Shown here in pieces: positions 1-7,372 of a DNA stretch of 17,276 bases (position 1 is its first letter; every line of letters starts with the position of its first letter). Origin of the DNA: JBOGEN01 sp050743265 (lineage in GTDB: Bacteria > Actinomycetota > Actinomycetes > JBOGEN01); the NCBI GenBank assembly GCA_050743265.1, contig JBOGEN010000061.1, positions 1 to 17,276 of the forward strand, given 5' to 3'. The translations under genes and the position numbers were made by a program. The notes beneath the pieces were generated by a model. That model saw only the letters and a program-made list of their open reading frames with translations. It ran no database searches and was not told the DNA's origin.

Positions 1-1
1 G

Positions 2-892
2 CGCGAAGGCACGCGCCTGCTCACGGCACGGCCGAACGGCGGCCAGGCGCAGGAGGCGCAGGACGGGCCTGCCGGGGCGGCGGTCGTCTCCCGGAGCACC
101 GGCCCGGCACCCGACGGGACCGCGGAGCCGGCCGGTTCCGAGGGGCGGCGTCGCCCGCCGGATGTCCTCGTGGTCCAGCTCTCCCCACTGGTCGTGGACG
201 TGACTCCGGGCGGCACCGACCGGGTGGACGTGCGGGTGCACAACGACGACGCGGTGGCCCACGACGTCGAGGTGCGCGTCGCCCCGTCGCCCGGATGCGG
301 CATGCCCGGCGGGGTGGCGGCCCGGCTGCACGTCCCCGCCCACGGGTACGCCGACGTCGCGCTGCCCGTCCAGGTGCCCCGGACGAGCGCGTCACGGCCC
401 GGCAGGCACCCCTACCACGTGTCGGTGACCCGGCGGGGCGAGGAGACCCCCTCGGACCGCTGCGCCGGGCACGTCACCGTCGGCACGTTCGACCAGATCG
501 GGGCCGAGCTGCAGCCCGCCGAGGCCAGCACCCGGGGCTGGGGTCAGCCGGTGGACGGCCGGCTCGTGCTGCACAACCTGGGGAACCGGCCGGCCCTCGT
601 GGACGCGGTCGTGCACCACGGGCCGGGCCTGCGCCGGGTGCTCGACCCCGTCCGGGTGACCGTCCCGGCGGGGCAGTCGGTCGTGTACGGGCTGCGGTGG
701 GCGCCGTCCCAGGCGTTCTGGCTCGGCCGGGGTGTACGCCACGTGGTGCGGGTGGAGGCCGTCTCCTCCGTGGGCACGCACGCGACCGCCCAGTCGGCGC
801 TGCTGCAGCGGGGACGGGTGGCCTGGTGGGTGCTGCCCGCCCTGCTGATCATCGCGCTCGTGGTCGCGGGAGTGCTCAGCGGTCGTGCCTGA
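2..892 (+). CDS. Membrane-anchored protein with tandem Ig-like beta domains (5' end outside the window)
   Basis: The frame is open from the left edge to the TGA at 890-892, so the true start is probably upstream. A GTG at 170 is a possible internal start but has no convincing ribosome site. About 296 residues are visible. First comes a Gly/Pro/Ala/Arg-rich linker of about 55 residues. Two beta-rich segments follow: the first opens with SPLVVDVTPGGTDRVDVRV and the second with a GRLVLHNLGNRPALVD strand pattern. A single hydrophobic helix (WWVLPALLIIALVVAGVL) lies near the C-terminus, with only SGRA after it. The 'SP..V.V.PGG....V.V.N' pattern resembles bacterial Ig-like/NEW3-type (COG1470-like) domains. 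No catalytic motif is visible. I infer a membrane-tethered adhesion or scaffold module, but orientation and function are unknown. Its 3' end overlaps the convergent decarboxylase-family gene by 17 bp. Confidence 0.75.
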   Translation, partial: REGTRLLTARPNGGQAQEAQDGPAGAAVVSRSTGPAPDGTAEPAGSEGRRRPPDVLVVQLSPLVVDVTPGGTDRVDVRVHNDDAVAHDVEVRVAPSPGCGMPGGVAARLHVPAHGYADVALPVQVPRTSASRPGRHPYHVSVTRRGEETPSDRCAGHVTVGTFDQIGAELQPAEASTRGWGQPVDGRLVLHNLGNRPALVDAVVHHGPGLRRVLDPVRVTVPAGQSVVYGLRWAPSQAFWLGRGVRHVVRVEAVSSVGTHATAQSALLQRGRVAWWVLPALLIIALVVAGVLSGRA

Positions 893-1832
893 CCGGCCCG
901 GGCGGCCAGTCCTCGCCGGTGCCGAGGTCCACGACGGACTCGAGGCCCTCCATCGGGGCCGTCACCGGCTTCGGTGAGGTGAGGAACCACGCCTCCACCC
1001 GGTCGTCGAGCCCGCCCCGGGTGGACGGCAGGTAGAAGGTGAACAGCGGGCTCTCGGCGATGTCGAGGTCGTGAAGGAACTTCACCCGAGGGGCGTCCCC
1101 GACCACGAGCCTGCCGGACGCTCGCCGACCCATCGCCACGTACGCGTCGCCGGTGAACCACACCCGGGAGCGCATCAGCATCCCCCGGAAGGCGCAGTAG
1201 TTGACGCCTCCCGCCTTGACCGGGAGCGGGCCGAACGAAGGACGGGCGATGTCGACCCGGAGCGCGAGCATGCCGTCGTGGTCGTACTGGCTCGACACCG
1301 TCGCTCCCGGCGGCACAGCCCCGGCCTCCCCGCCGTCGACCGTGCCGTCGACGACGAAGTCGAGCGGGGCCTGGTGCTTCGGCATGCCCCAGATGCCCTT
1401 GCCGCCCTTGACCGAGACCTCGGTGGAGACCGGCAGGTCGAGCACGTACTGCCCGGTGCCGAAGAACCAGGGCAGCGCGCCGAGGATGGGTGGGGCCGGT
1501 CGCCGCCCGTGCGTGCAGGCGAGCGCGATCGAGAACTCGATGTACCGCCCGATGTCCGTGCTGCGGTAGTTGATGACCGTCACGACGAGGACGCCGCGCC
1601 CGCCGGGCAGCCGCAGCGGGTGCACCTCGCCGCCGGGGAGCAGCGCGGCCGCCGCGTCGGCGTCCACGGTGAAGCCCGCCATGAGCGCCGGGGTGTCCAC
1701 CGAGTCGATCGGCAGGACGAACGGCACCCCGTCCACGACCGCGTGCCGGCCGGTCAGCCGCCGCTGCCGCCGCGGGATCGGCGACGGCAGCCCGCGCAGC
1801 ACCAGCCCGGCGGCCCGAGCCGCGACGTTCAT
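876..1832 (-). CDS. Acetoacetate decarboxylase-family protein
   Basis: This 318-residue protein is the last gene of the minus-strand operon. The start is the ATG at 1832-1830, which overlaps the stop of the upstream alpha/beta hydrolase gene as ATGA. The open frame runs further upstream, but that part is an Arg/Ala-rich shadow of the hydrolase gene. The family signature is VSVKGGKGIWGMPKHQAPLDF-like around residues 140-159. K152 in 'GMPKHQ' matches the Schiff-base lysine of acetoacetate decarboxylase (PKK in the clostridial enzyme). The second lysine, which lowers the pKa there, is H153 here. E99 in 'GRYIEFSIAL' matches a conserved active-site glutamate. Family members decarboxylate beta-keto acids or do other Schiff-base chemistry such as dehydration or aldol reactions. 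The missing second lysine argues against simple acetoacetate decarboxylation. I infer that it handles a keto acid or aldehyde made by its operon partners. Family call is firm; substrate is unknown. Confidence 0.85.
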   Translation of the reverse strand: MNVAARAAGLVLRGLPSPIPRRQRRLTGRHAVVDGVPFVLPIDSVDTPALMAGFTVDADAAAALLPGGEVHPLRLPGGRGVLVVTVINYRSTDIGRYIEFSIALACTHGRRPAPPILGALPWFFGTGQYVLDLPVSTEVSVKGGKGIWGMPKHQAPLDFVVDGTVDGGEAGAVPPGATVSSQYDHDGMLALRVDIARPSFGPLPVKAGGVNYCAFRGMLMRSRVWFTGDAYVAMGRRASGRLVVGDAPRVKFLHDLDIAESPLFTFYLPSTRGGLDDRVEAWFLTSPKPVTAPMEGLESVVDLGTGEDWPPGPVRHDR

Positions 1833-2923
1833 GCGGCCAGCTCGGCGAGCAGCAGCGGGTACGTGTCGCGGGCGGCGTTCTTGCCCACGAGCACGTCGAG
1901 GTGGCCGTAGCCGGGCAGCATGTGCAGCGCGTCCTTGCCCGGGCGGTGCTCGGAGAACCACGCGTACGTGCGCTGCTGGCTCAGGGGCAGGAAGCAGCGG
2001 TTGTCCGCGCCGGCGACGAAGACGAACCGGGCGTCGGTCTTCGGCGCTTCGGCGACGTACGACGCGGGCAGGCCAGGCCGTGTCCCGGCCGGGACGAGGT
2101 GCCCGGCCCGGACGGAGCGCCGCATCTGCGCGAAGAAAGACAGCGGGACGTCACCGAACTCGCCCCGCACCCACTCGTGCGTGGCGTCGTCGAGGTTCTT
2201 GTGCGACCACAGGGCGGGGAACCCGGCCCCGTACGTGAACGACACCATGCGGCACACCGTGTTGTCGCACTCGTGGTGCGTGGCCTTGACCAGTCCCCGC
2301 ACCGTGTGGCCCACCCACCCGACCGGGCGGTCCCCCCACGCGGGCGAGAGGTGGCTGACGAACCGCGCCACCACCGGGGCCACGGCGCTGATCTTGAACC
2401 GGGACCAGGCCGGGATGACCGGGTGCAGCGACACCGCGTTGGACACGACCGTCTCGACCTGGGGCACGAGCCCCGACACCGCGGCGATCGTGAACGAGGT
2501 GGACCCCTGGCAGTGCACGAACGCGCGGATGCGGTCCACGCCGGCGAGCCGGCAGACCTCCTGCACGGCCGCGGGGTGGTCGTACGCGGCCGCGTCGTCG
2601 AGCGTCCAGGACAGCGGCGGCAGGTCGATGGACGCCCGCCAGTTGAGCAGCCACACGTCCCAGCCCTCGTCGAGGAGCGCGTCGACGAACGTGCGCCCGA
2701 TCGGCGGACGGAACAGCTCGGCCCGCACTCCCGAGCCGTGGACGAGCATCACGGGCCCGCGGGTCGGCGGCCTGCCGTCCCCGCGGGTGACGTGCACGAG
2801 CGTGAGCGGGACGCCGTCCAACGCGGTGAACGGGTGGATCGTCGTGCGGTGGCGCGCGGCAGCCGGGCTCGTCGCGATGGTGGGAGTGGGGACAGGGATC
2901 TCGGGTGCCGCAGTGGTGGACAT
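1829..2923 (-). CDS. Alpha/beta hydrolase with a cysteine at the nucleophile position
   Basis: This 364-residue alpha/beta hydrolase is third in the minus-strand operon. The ATG at 2923-2921 lies 3 bp after the phosphoesterase stop, with a GGGAGGG ribosome site inside that gene's end. Visible landmarks are HGSG at 62-65 (oxyanion region), a nucleophile elbow VHCQGS at 136-141, D307 in 'AGADNRCF' and H341 in 'GYGHLDVLVG'. This gives a Cys138-Asp307-His341 triad, because the usual Ser of G-x-S-x-G is Cys. The first 25 residues are Pro/Thr/Ala-rich and probably disordered. No signal peptide is evident. Cys nucleophiles occur in dienelactone-hydrolase-type members. Domains of this kind are also found fused behind cholesterol-oxidase-like GMC proteins (from memory). 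Here the domain is a separate gene in the same operon as a GMC oxidoreductase, suggesting a shared pathway acting on an ester, lactone or thioester. Substrate unknown. Confidence 0.9.
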   Translation of the reverse strand: MSTTAAPEIPVPTPTIATSPAAARHRTTIHPFTALDGVPLTLVHVTRGDGRPPTRGPVMLVHGSGVRAELFRPPIGRTFVDALLDEGWDVWLLNWRASIDLPPLSWTLDDAAAYDHPAAVQEVCRLAGVDRIRAFVHCQGSTSFTIAAVSGLVPQVETVVSNAVSLHPVIPAWSRFKISAVAPVVARFVSHLSPAWGDRPVGWVGHTVRGLVKATHHECDNTVCRMVSFTYGAGFPALWSHKNLDDATHEWVRGEFGDVPLSFFAQMRRSVRAGHLVPAGTRPGLPASYVAEAPKTDARFVFVAGADNRCFLPLSQQRTYAWFSEHRPGKDALHMLPGYGHLDVLVGKNAARDTYPLLLAELAA

Positions 2924-2926
2924 GGC

Positions 2927-4717
2927 TCAGCCCTCCCGGGCGATGACGACGGGGGGTTCGACCAGCCGTGCCGCGGGCACCGCCCCGCTGGGGACGACCC
3001 ATGCGGCGCCCGGCTCGGCCCCAGGGTCGGCTCGCCAGTCGTGGCAGATCTTGTCGACGACGACGGGGTGCAGGGTCAGCGCCCCGTCCCGCCCGATGTG
3101 CATCCGGAGGAAGCCCTTGTGGTCCTCGATGCCCTGCCCGGAGAAGATCCAGCCGCGGTACGCGGGCACGTGGTCGAAGGCGAGCAGCCACCCCGCGAAC
3201 ACCTGCGCGCCCACGAGACCGGCCGCCCCGGCGAGTACGGCCAGCGTCGCCAGCGCCTCGAACAGGCCGAGCGTCCCGTCGCCGTACGGCACGATCACGA
3301 GCGCGGCGAGCGCGACCAGCGCCACGAGCACCTCGACGGCGACGAGCAGCCACGGGGCGACCATCGGGCCGAGCGGGCGGTGTGGGCGCCCGCGCTCGCC
3401 GGGACTGAGCATGCGTGCACCCGCGACCCCACCGACCGCGACGGCGGCCACCAGGCCGATGAGCCCGACCTCGCCGGCCAGCGACAGGACCTCGGAGAGG
3501 CCGGCGTCCTGCAGGGCGTCCAGCGGCCGGCTCTGCTCCGCCCAGGCCAGCGCGCCGGTGAGGACGAGCAGGAGCGCCGCCTGCACGCCCGCGCAGAGCC
3601 GCTTGAACCCGGGGTTGCGCCACGGGATGCCCCAGACCCGCTTGGCGAGACGCCGGGAGGTGGCCACGTCCGGGTACGTCGCGACCCGGTGGTACGTCAC
3701 CGGCGCGGACCTGTCGCGTACCCGTGCCTCGGGCGGCGGGACGGTGAGCGTCTCCGGCAGCGCGTGCGTGGCCGACAGGTACGCCCCGCCGATCCCGCAC
3801 GTCACCAGCTGGCGGGCGCCGCCCGCTTCGGCGTACCGGGCGTAGTGGTGGCTGTCGCCGGACACCCAGAGGCGCACCTGCGCGCCGGTACCCTGCACGA
3901 CCGTGCGGTCGAGGAAGTCGAGCGTGTTGAACGCGTCCGGGTCGTGCTCGCCGGTCTCGACCCACGACGGCTTGCCGGTGGCGACGATGACGCCGTCGCC
4001 CGCCTGAAGCAGCGGCCTGACGGTGTCGCGGAAGAACGCCAGCTGCGGCGCGTCGACGTACCCGCCGAGCGCGATGTCGACGCCGAGCAGCCACCACCGC
4101 TGGGGGAGCCGCACCGCGAAGTACGACCGGGGCTGGGTCGTCTGCCACCCGCCGATGCGCCCGCCCTGGCAGAACACGCGGAGGAACGAAGTGAGCCCGT
4201 CGTACCAGTCGTGGTTGCCGGGCAGCGCGAGCAGCGTCCGCGGCTCGCCCCCACCGGGTGCCTCGGGCAGCGCGGCCTTGTACGGACCTTTCGTGCGGTC
4301 CTCGTACAGCCGGGTGGACGCGGTCGGGTAGACCTCGTCGCCGCCCATGACGAGGAGCGACCCGGGCGGCAAGGTGGAGGTGGTGGTCTGCCCCTCCGGC
4401 GTGAGCACGTCGAGCTTGTCCTGCGCGAGCAGCCAGGCCACCGTGTACGTCGGGTCGAAGCCGTCCCCGACGTCGGCGACGAAGTCGAGCCACAGCTCCT
4501 CCGCGCCCGGGTGGCACGCGAGCAGCGGGTCGGGAAACGTGCCCTGAAGCTCGCGCTTGTCGGCGTACGACCCGAACAGCCCGGACACGACGACCTTCGT
4601 CGCCGCGTTCACGAGCTCGCCCGGGGACAGCCACGGGACGGGCCGATGCGGGGCGAAGCCGAGCTCGGTCTCGGACAGGTCGCGTGGCCTGGCCGGGCCG
4701 TCCTCGCGCGTGGTCAC
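2927..4717 (-). CDS. Metallophosphoesterase with a C-terminal multi-helix membrane domain
   Basis: This 596-residue protein is second in the operon. I chose the GTG at 4717-4715. It has an AGGAGG ribosome site (4730-4725) with a 7-nt spacer and overlaps the GMC stop by 4 bp (GTGA). The frame stays open far upstream, but that stretch is a shadow of the GMC gene. Calcineurin-type phosphoesterase motifs appear in order: DVGDGFD (82-88), GGDEVYP (125-131), LPGNHDWYDG (165-174) and VSGDSHHYARY (285-295). These supply the usual Asp, Asn and His metal ligands. The second half holds about four hydrophobic helices (roughly 374-393, 412-433, 452-476 and 488-513). A soluble tail of about 80 residues contains HKGFLRMHI. 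The catalytic domain precedes the helices and has no signal peptide, so it is probably cytosolic and membrane-held. It may cleave a phosphomonoester or diester of a lipid-linked substrate. That role is inference. Confidence 0.88.
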   Translation of the reverse strand: MTTREDGPARPRDLSETELGFAPHRPVPWLSPGELVNAATKVVVSGLFGSYADKRELQGTFPDPLLACHPGAEELWLDFVADVGDGFDPTYTVAWLLAQDKLDVLTPEGQTTTSTLPPGSLLVMGGDEVYPTASTRLYEDRTKGPYKAALPEAPGGGEPRTLLALPGNHDWYDGLTSFLRVFCQGGRIGGWQTTQPRSYFAVRLPQRWWLLGVDIALGGYVDAPQLAFFRDTVRPLLQAGDGVIVATGKPSWVETGEHDPDAFNTLDFLDRTVVQGTGAQVRLWVSGDSHHYARYAEAGGARQLVTCGIGGAYLSATHALPETLTVPPPEARVRDRSAPVTYHRVATYPDVATSRRLAKRVWGIPWRNPGFKRLCAGVQAALLLVLTGALAWAEQSRPLDALQDAGLSEVLSLAGEVGLIGLVAAVAVGGVAGARMLSPGERGRPHRPLGPMVAPWLLVAVEVLVALVALAALVIVPYGDGTLGLFEALATLAVLAGAAGLVGAQVFAGWLLAFDHVPAYRGWIFSGQGIEDHKGFLRMHIGRDGALTLHPVVVDKICHDWRADPGAEPGAAWVVPSGAVPAARLVEPPVVIAREG

Positions 4718-7170
4718 CGGGGAACCTCCTCGTGCTCGGACCGGACGTCGACCGAACCGGCCTTGGACGGGCCGTGCGTGTCCCACAGCTCGCCGAGGAA
4801 CAGGCGCCCGAACCGGGCCATGGCCCGTGGCCCGTCCGGCCCGTGGGTGCGGAACGTCGTGAGCTGCCGGGCGAAGTCCTGCAGGTGGATCGTGATGACG
4901 CCGGCGCCGATGACGTCCGCCGCCTCGTCCCCCTCTGGCTCGACGTGACCGGCGAGCAGCCGGACGAACAGCGTCGTCGTGTCGCGCCACAGGTCGAGCC
5001 CGGGGTCGTCGTGGACGTCCTTGAACCCGCTCAGCGTGACCGGGCTGCCCCCGCCGTCGGTGAACCAGAGCCGGTAGCGCATGAAGCGCCGGGTCGGGTC
5101 GCCCTCGTTCGTGAACAGGTTGAACACTCCGCGGGACACGGCACGCCGCCCGCCGAGAAGGTCGCACTCGACCCATCCCTCGGCGTGGCCCTGGTGGGCG
5201 GGGTCGGTCACGAACGCGTCCACGTCGTCCGCGGTGATCGTGAGGTGGAACATGAGGCGGTCTCCGCGGGCCCGGCCTGTCTGTGCCCCGCGCTCGGGGT
5301 CGGTCTCACCGAGGGTGACGAAGCCCTTCATCTCCTCGGTGAACGACAGGCTCGTCGCGTCGGCCGCCGGTGCCTCGCGGACGACCCGGGGCTCGGGCAC
5401 GCCGGACCGTCGGGCCTGCGCGTGCTCGACCGGTGTCCCCAGCATCCGGTCGCAGGCCCGGTCGGCCATGGCCGCGATCGTCAGCGACGGGTTCGGCCCG
5501 ACCGGACCGGGCATCGCCGCGCCGTCCACGACGTAGAGCCCGGGGTGGCCGAACACCTCGCCGTACGCGTCACAGACGCCCTCGCCCGCGTGCGCCCCCA
5601 TCGGCGAGCCGCCGAGAGCGTGCACGGTGACGACGTGGCGTCCCCACCAGAGCGGGTTGTCGTGGAACTCCCCGCCCAGCTCGCGCGCGACCTCGCGCAT
5701 GGTGTCGCGCAGCCCGCCGAAGTAGTCCTCCGAGGTGGTGAGCGACCACGTGGACTCGAGGTGGCCCTTGCGCAGGAACAGCCGGCCGTCCGGGGTGTCG
5801 CGGCCCATGCCCAGCAACGGAAGGGACGCGGACGACAGGTCGCCGGACCCGAGCAGCGCGGCGAGCTCGGCCCCGATGCCGGTCTTGCCCGAGTGGGTCA
5901 GGCGTGCCCGCGCCCGGGTGTACGCGAACCGCAGCGCCCGTCGGAGCGCCTGCTTCGTCTGGGTGGCCTCGAGCAGCCAGGTGGCGAACGAGGGGAAGCC
6001 TGCGTCCTGCAGGTAGTACCCGCGCGCGCCGGGCTCGGCCCCGTCCGCCTCGTCCGGGGCGCGCATCGTGCTCGTGATGACCGGGCCGCGGCTGCCGTCG
6101 AGGAGCTCGGCCGTGCCCTCCTTCTGCGCCCGCAGGATGAACGTGAGCAGGTCGCCGTTGCCGCAGAATCGGGTGCCCAGCGCCCCGGACAGGTTCGGGA
6201 ACGCGGCCCTGTTGTTTAGCAGGAGGAACGTGGTGCCGAGCGTGCCCGCCCCGAGGACGAGCCGGTCGCAGGTCACCGTGCGTTCCGGCAGGCGGTCCGT
6301 GCGTGTCCGGCGTCCCTCGGACTGCGGCTCGTGCTCGACGTAGCGCACCTCGTACCCACCGCCGGACAGTGGGCGGAGCCCGCGTACCTCGCTCCGGGTA
6401 CGGATCTCGGCGCCCTCGTGAGCGGCCGCGGACAGGTACGTGTGGTCGAGCGTGTTCTTCGCGCCGTCGTTGCAGCCGATGTCGCACTCCCCGCACAGGC
6501 GGCAGGTCGACCGCGGCAGGCCGTGGATGTTGCCGTACTCGGGGACAGGGATGGGCGCCCCCACGACCGGGGCGTCGCCGGGACGCGGCGCGAAGCTCAC
6601 CGCCAGCGGTGGCAGATGCCAGTCGAGGCCCATCCGGGACGCCGCCCGGCGCATGGCCACGGTCTTCGGGGTCTGCGCGTACCCGGGCTCGGCGAACGGG
6701 TAGCGCTGCACCCCCATCATCTGCTCGACGCGGTCGTAGTGGGGGTCGAGGTCGGCCCGGCTGACCGGCCAGCTCTCGTACCCGCCGCCGGGGATCGGCT
6801 GCTCGTGCACGAACCAGCGCTCGTCCTTGCGGAGCAGGACGTTGGCGTAGATCAACGAGCCGCCGCCCAGCCCGGACGAGACCACGGCCTCGAGGCCGCG
6901 GAAGGTCCACACGTCGAACATGCCGTGGCGGCCCTCGCTCGGGTCCCAGAAGGACCGGCCGAGCTCGGCAGCCGTCCGCCCGAAGGAGCCCGGCGGGTAC
7001 GCCTTGCCCCGCTCGAGGAGGAGCACCCGGAGCCCGCCCTCGGCCAACCGGTACGCGGACACCGACCCGCCGAACCCGGAGCCGACGACGACGGCGTCGA
7101 CGTGCTCGGGGGCCCGCGTCCGACCGGACCCGGGCACGCGTGCACGCCGCTCGGTGCGTCCCGTGGCCAT
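4714..7170 (-). CDS. GMC-family FAD oxidoreductase, cholesterol-oxidase-like, with extra C-terminal domain
   Basis: This 818-residue protein is the first gene of the minus-strand operon. The ATG at 7170-7168 follows a G-rich ribosome site (GGGGGG). The FAD-binding Rossmann motif VVGSGFGGSVSAYRLAEGG lies at 28-46 with the ribose-binding acid in LLERG (51-55), and GLGGGSLIYANV at 100-111 is a second flavin contact. The GMC active-site pair is H517 in 'TVHALGGSPMG' and N560 in 'VGPNPSLTIAAMADR', matching the His/Asn pair of cholesterol oxidases. A cysteine cluster C-x2-C-x2-C-x3-C (C223, C226, C229, C233) sits mid-protein. It looks like an Fe-S or zinc site and is known from ChoD-like GMC proteins (from memory). 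Residues about 600-800 form an extra domain beyond the GMC fold. I expect FAD-dependent oxidation of an alcohol on a hydrophobic substrate. 'Cholesterol oxidase' would be over-specific. Confidence 0.92.
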   Translation of the reverse strand: MATGRTERRARVPGSGRTRAPEHVDAVVVGSGFGGSVSAYRLAEGGLRVLLLERGKAYPPGSFGRTAAELGRSFWDPSEGRHGMFDVWTFRGLEAVVSSGLGGGSLIYANVLLRKDERWFVHEQPIPGGGYESWPVSRADLDPHYDRVEQMMGVQRYPFAEPGYAQTPKTVAMRRAASRMGLDWHLPPLAVSFAPRPGDAPVVGAPIPVPEYGNIHGLPRSTCRLCGECDIGCNDGAKNTLDHTYLSAAAHEGAEIRTRSEVRGLRPLSGGGYEVRYVEHEPQSEGRRTRTDRLPERTVTCDRLVLGAGTLGTTFLLLNNRAAFPNLSGALGTRFCGNGDLLTFILRAQKEGTAELLDGSRGPVITSTMRAPDEADGAEPGARGYYLQDAGFPSFATWLLEATQTKQALRRALRFAYTRARARLTHSGKTGIGAELAALLGSGDLSSASLPLLGMGRDTPDGRLFLRKGHLESTWSLTTSEDYFGGLRDTMREVARELGGEFHDNPLWWGRHVVTVHALGGSPMGAHAGEGVCDAYGEVFGHPGLYVVDGAAMPGPVGPNPSLTIAAMADRACDRMLGTPVEHAQARRSGVPEPRVVREAPAADATSLSFTEEMKGFVTLGETDPERGAQTGRARGDRLMFHLTITADDVDAFVTDPAHQGHAEGWVECDLLGGRRAVSRGVFNLFTNEGDPTRRFMRYRLWFTDGGGSPVTLSGFKDVHDDPGLDLWRDTTTLFVRLLAGHVEPEGDEAADVIGAGVITIHLQDFARQLTTFRTHGPDGPRAMARFGRLFLGELWDTHGPSKAGSVDVRSEHEEVPR

Positions 7171-7372
7171 GTGAGCACCCCCCGCATCTTGGCCCGTTCA
7201 GAGGATGACACGCCGGGCGGCCTCTGCGAACCCAGAACCGCCTTCTGTGGACGCCGAGACACCAGGTGTGCCGTCGGCCCCCGGGGGCAGGGTCGTCAGC
7301 GCCCGAACGCGAGGTCGCCTCGCGCTCGTCCCGGCTCCTCGGCCGGTACGCGGCCGCGCGTAGGGTCGGCGC
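7171..7372. promoter_or_regulatory. Divergent intergenic region between the GMC operon and the aminotransferase
   Basis: This 202-bp gap must hold promoters for the minus-strand four-gene operon and the plus-strand aminotransferase. Directly visible are an 11-bp palindrome (ACACCAGGTGT, 7259-7269) that could be an operator half-element, and a TAGGGT box beside the aminotransferase start, listed separately. I searched the minus strand for a TANNNT -10 and found none, so the operon promoter may use an alternative sigma factor or diverge strongly from consensus. Confidence 0.4.
7361..7366 (+). promoter_or_regulatory. -10 element of a probable leaderless promoter
   Basis: TAGGGT matches the TANNNT -10 pattern. 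Its last base is 6 nt before the ATG at 7373, so transcription would begin at or next to the A of the start codon. No good Shine-Dalgarno lies upstream, which fits leaderless translation, common in actinobacteria. No -35 is recognisable. Confidence 0.55.

Noticed and set aside
1833..1961. Upstream extension of the decarboxylase-like gene
   Set aside because: The first 43 residues are Arg/Ala-rich shadow of the hydrolase gene. The ATG at 1832 fits the ATGA coupling and the protein family length.
1901..4948. A 1015-codon plus-strand open frame opposite the hydrolase and phosphoesterase genes
   Set aside because: Its product is a low-complexity Arg/Gly/Pro/Val/Glu mix with no domain. It is the antisense shadow expected when high-GC genes carry G/C at third positions.
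4718..5176. Upstream extension of the phosphoesterase frame
   Set aside because: It lies within the GMC gene in another frame and is Arg/Pro-rich. The GTG at 4717 has an ideal AGGAGG site.
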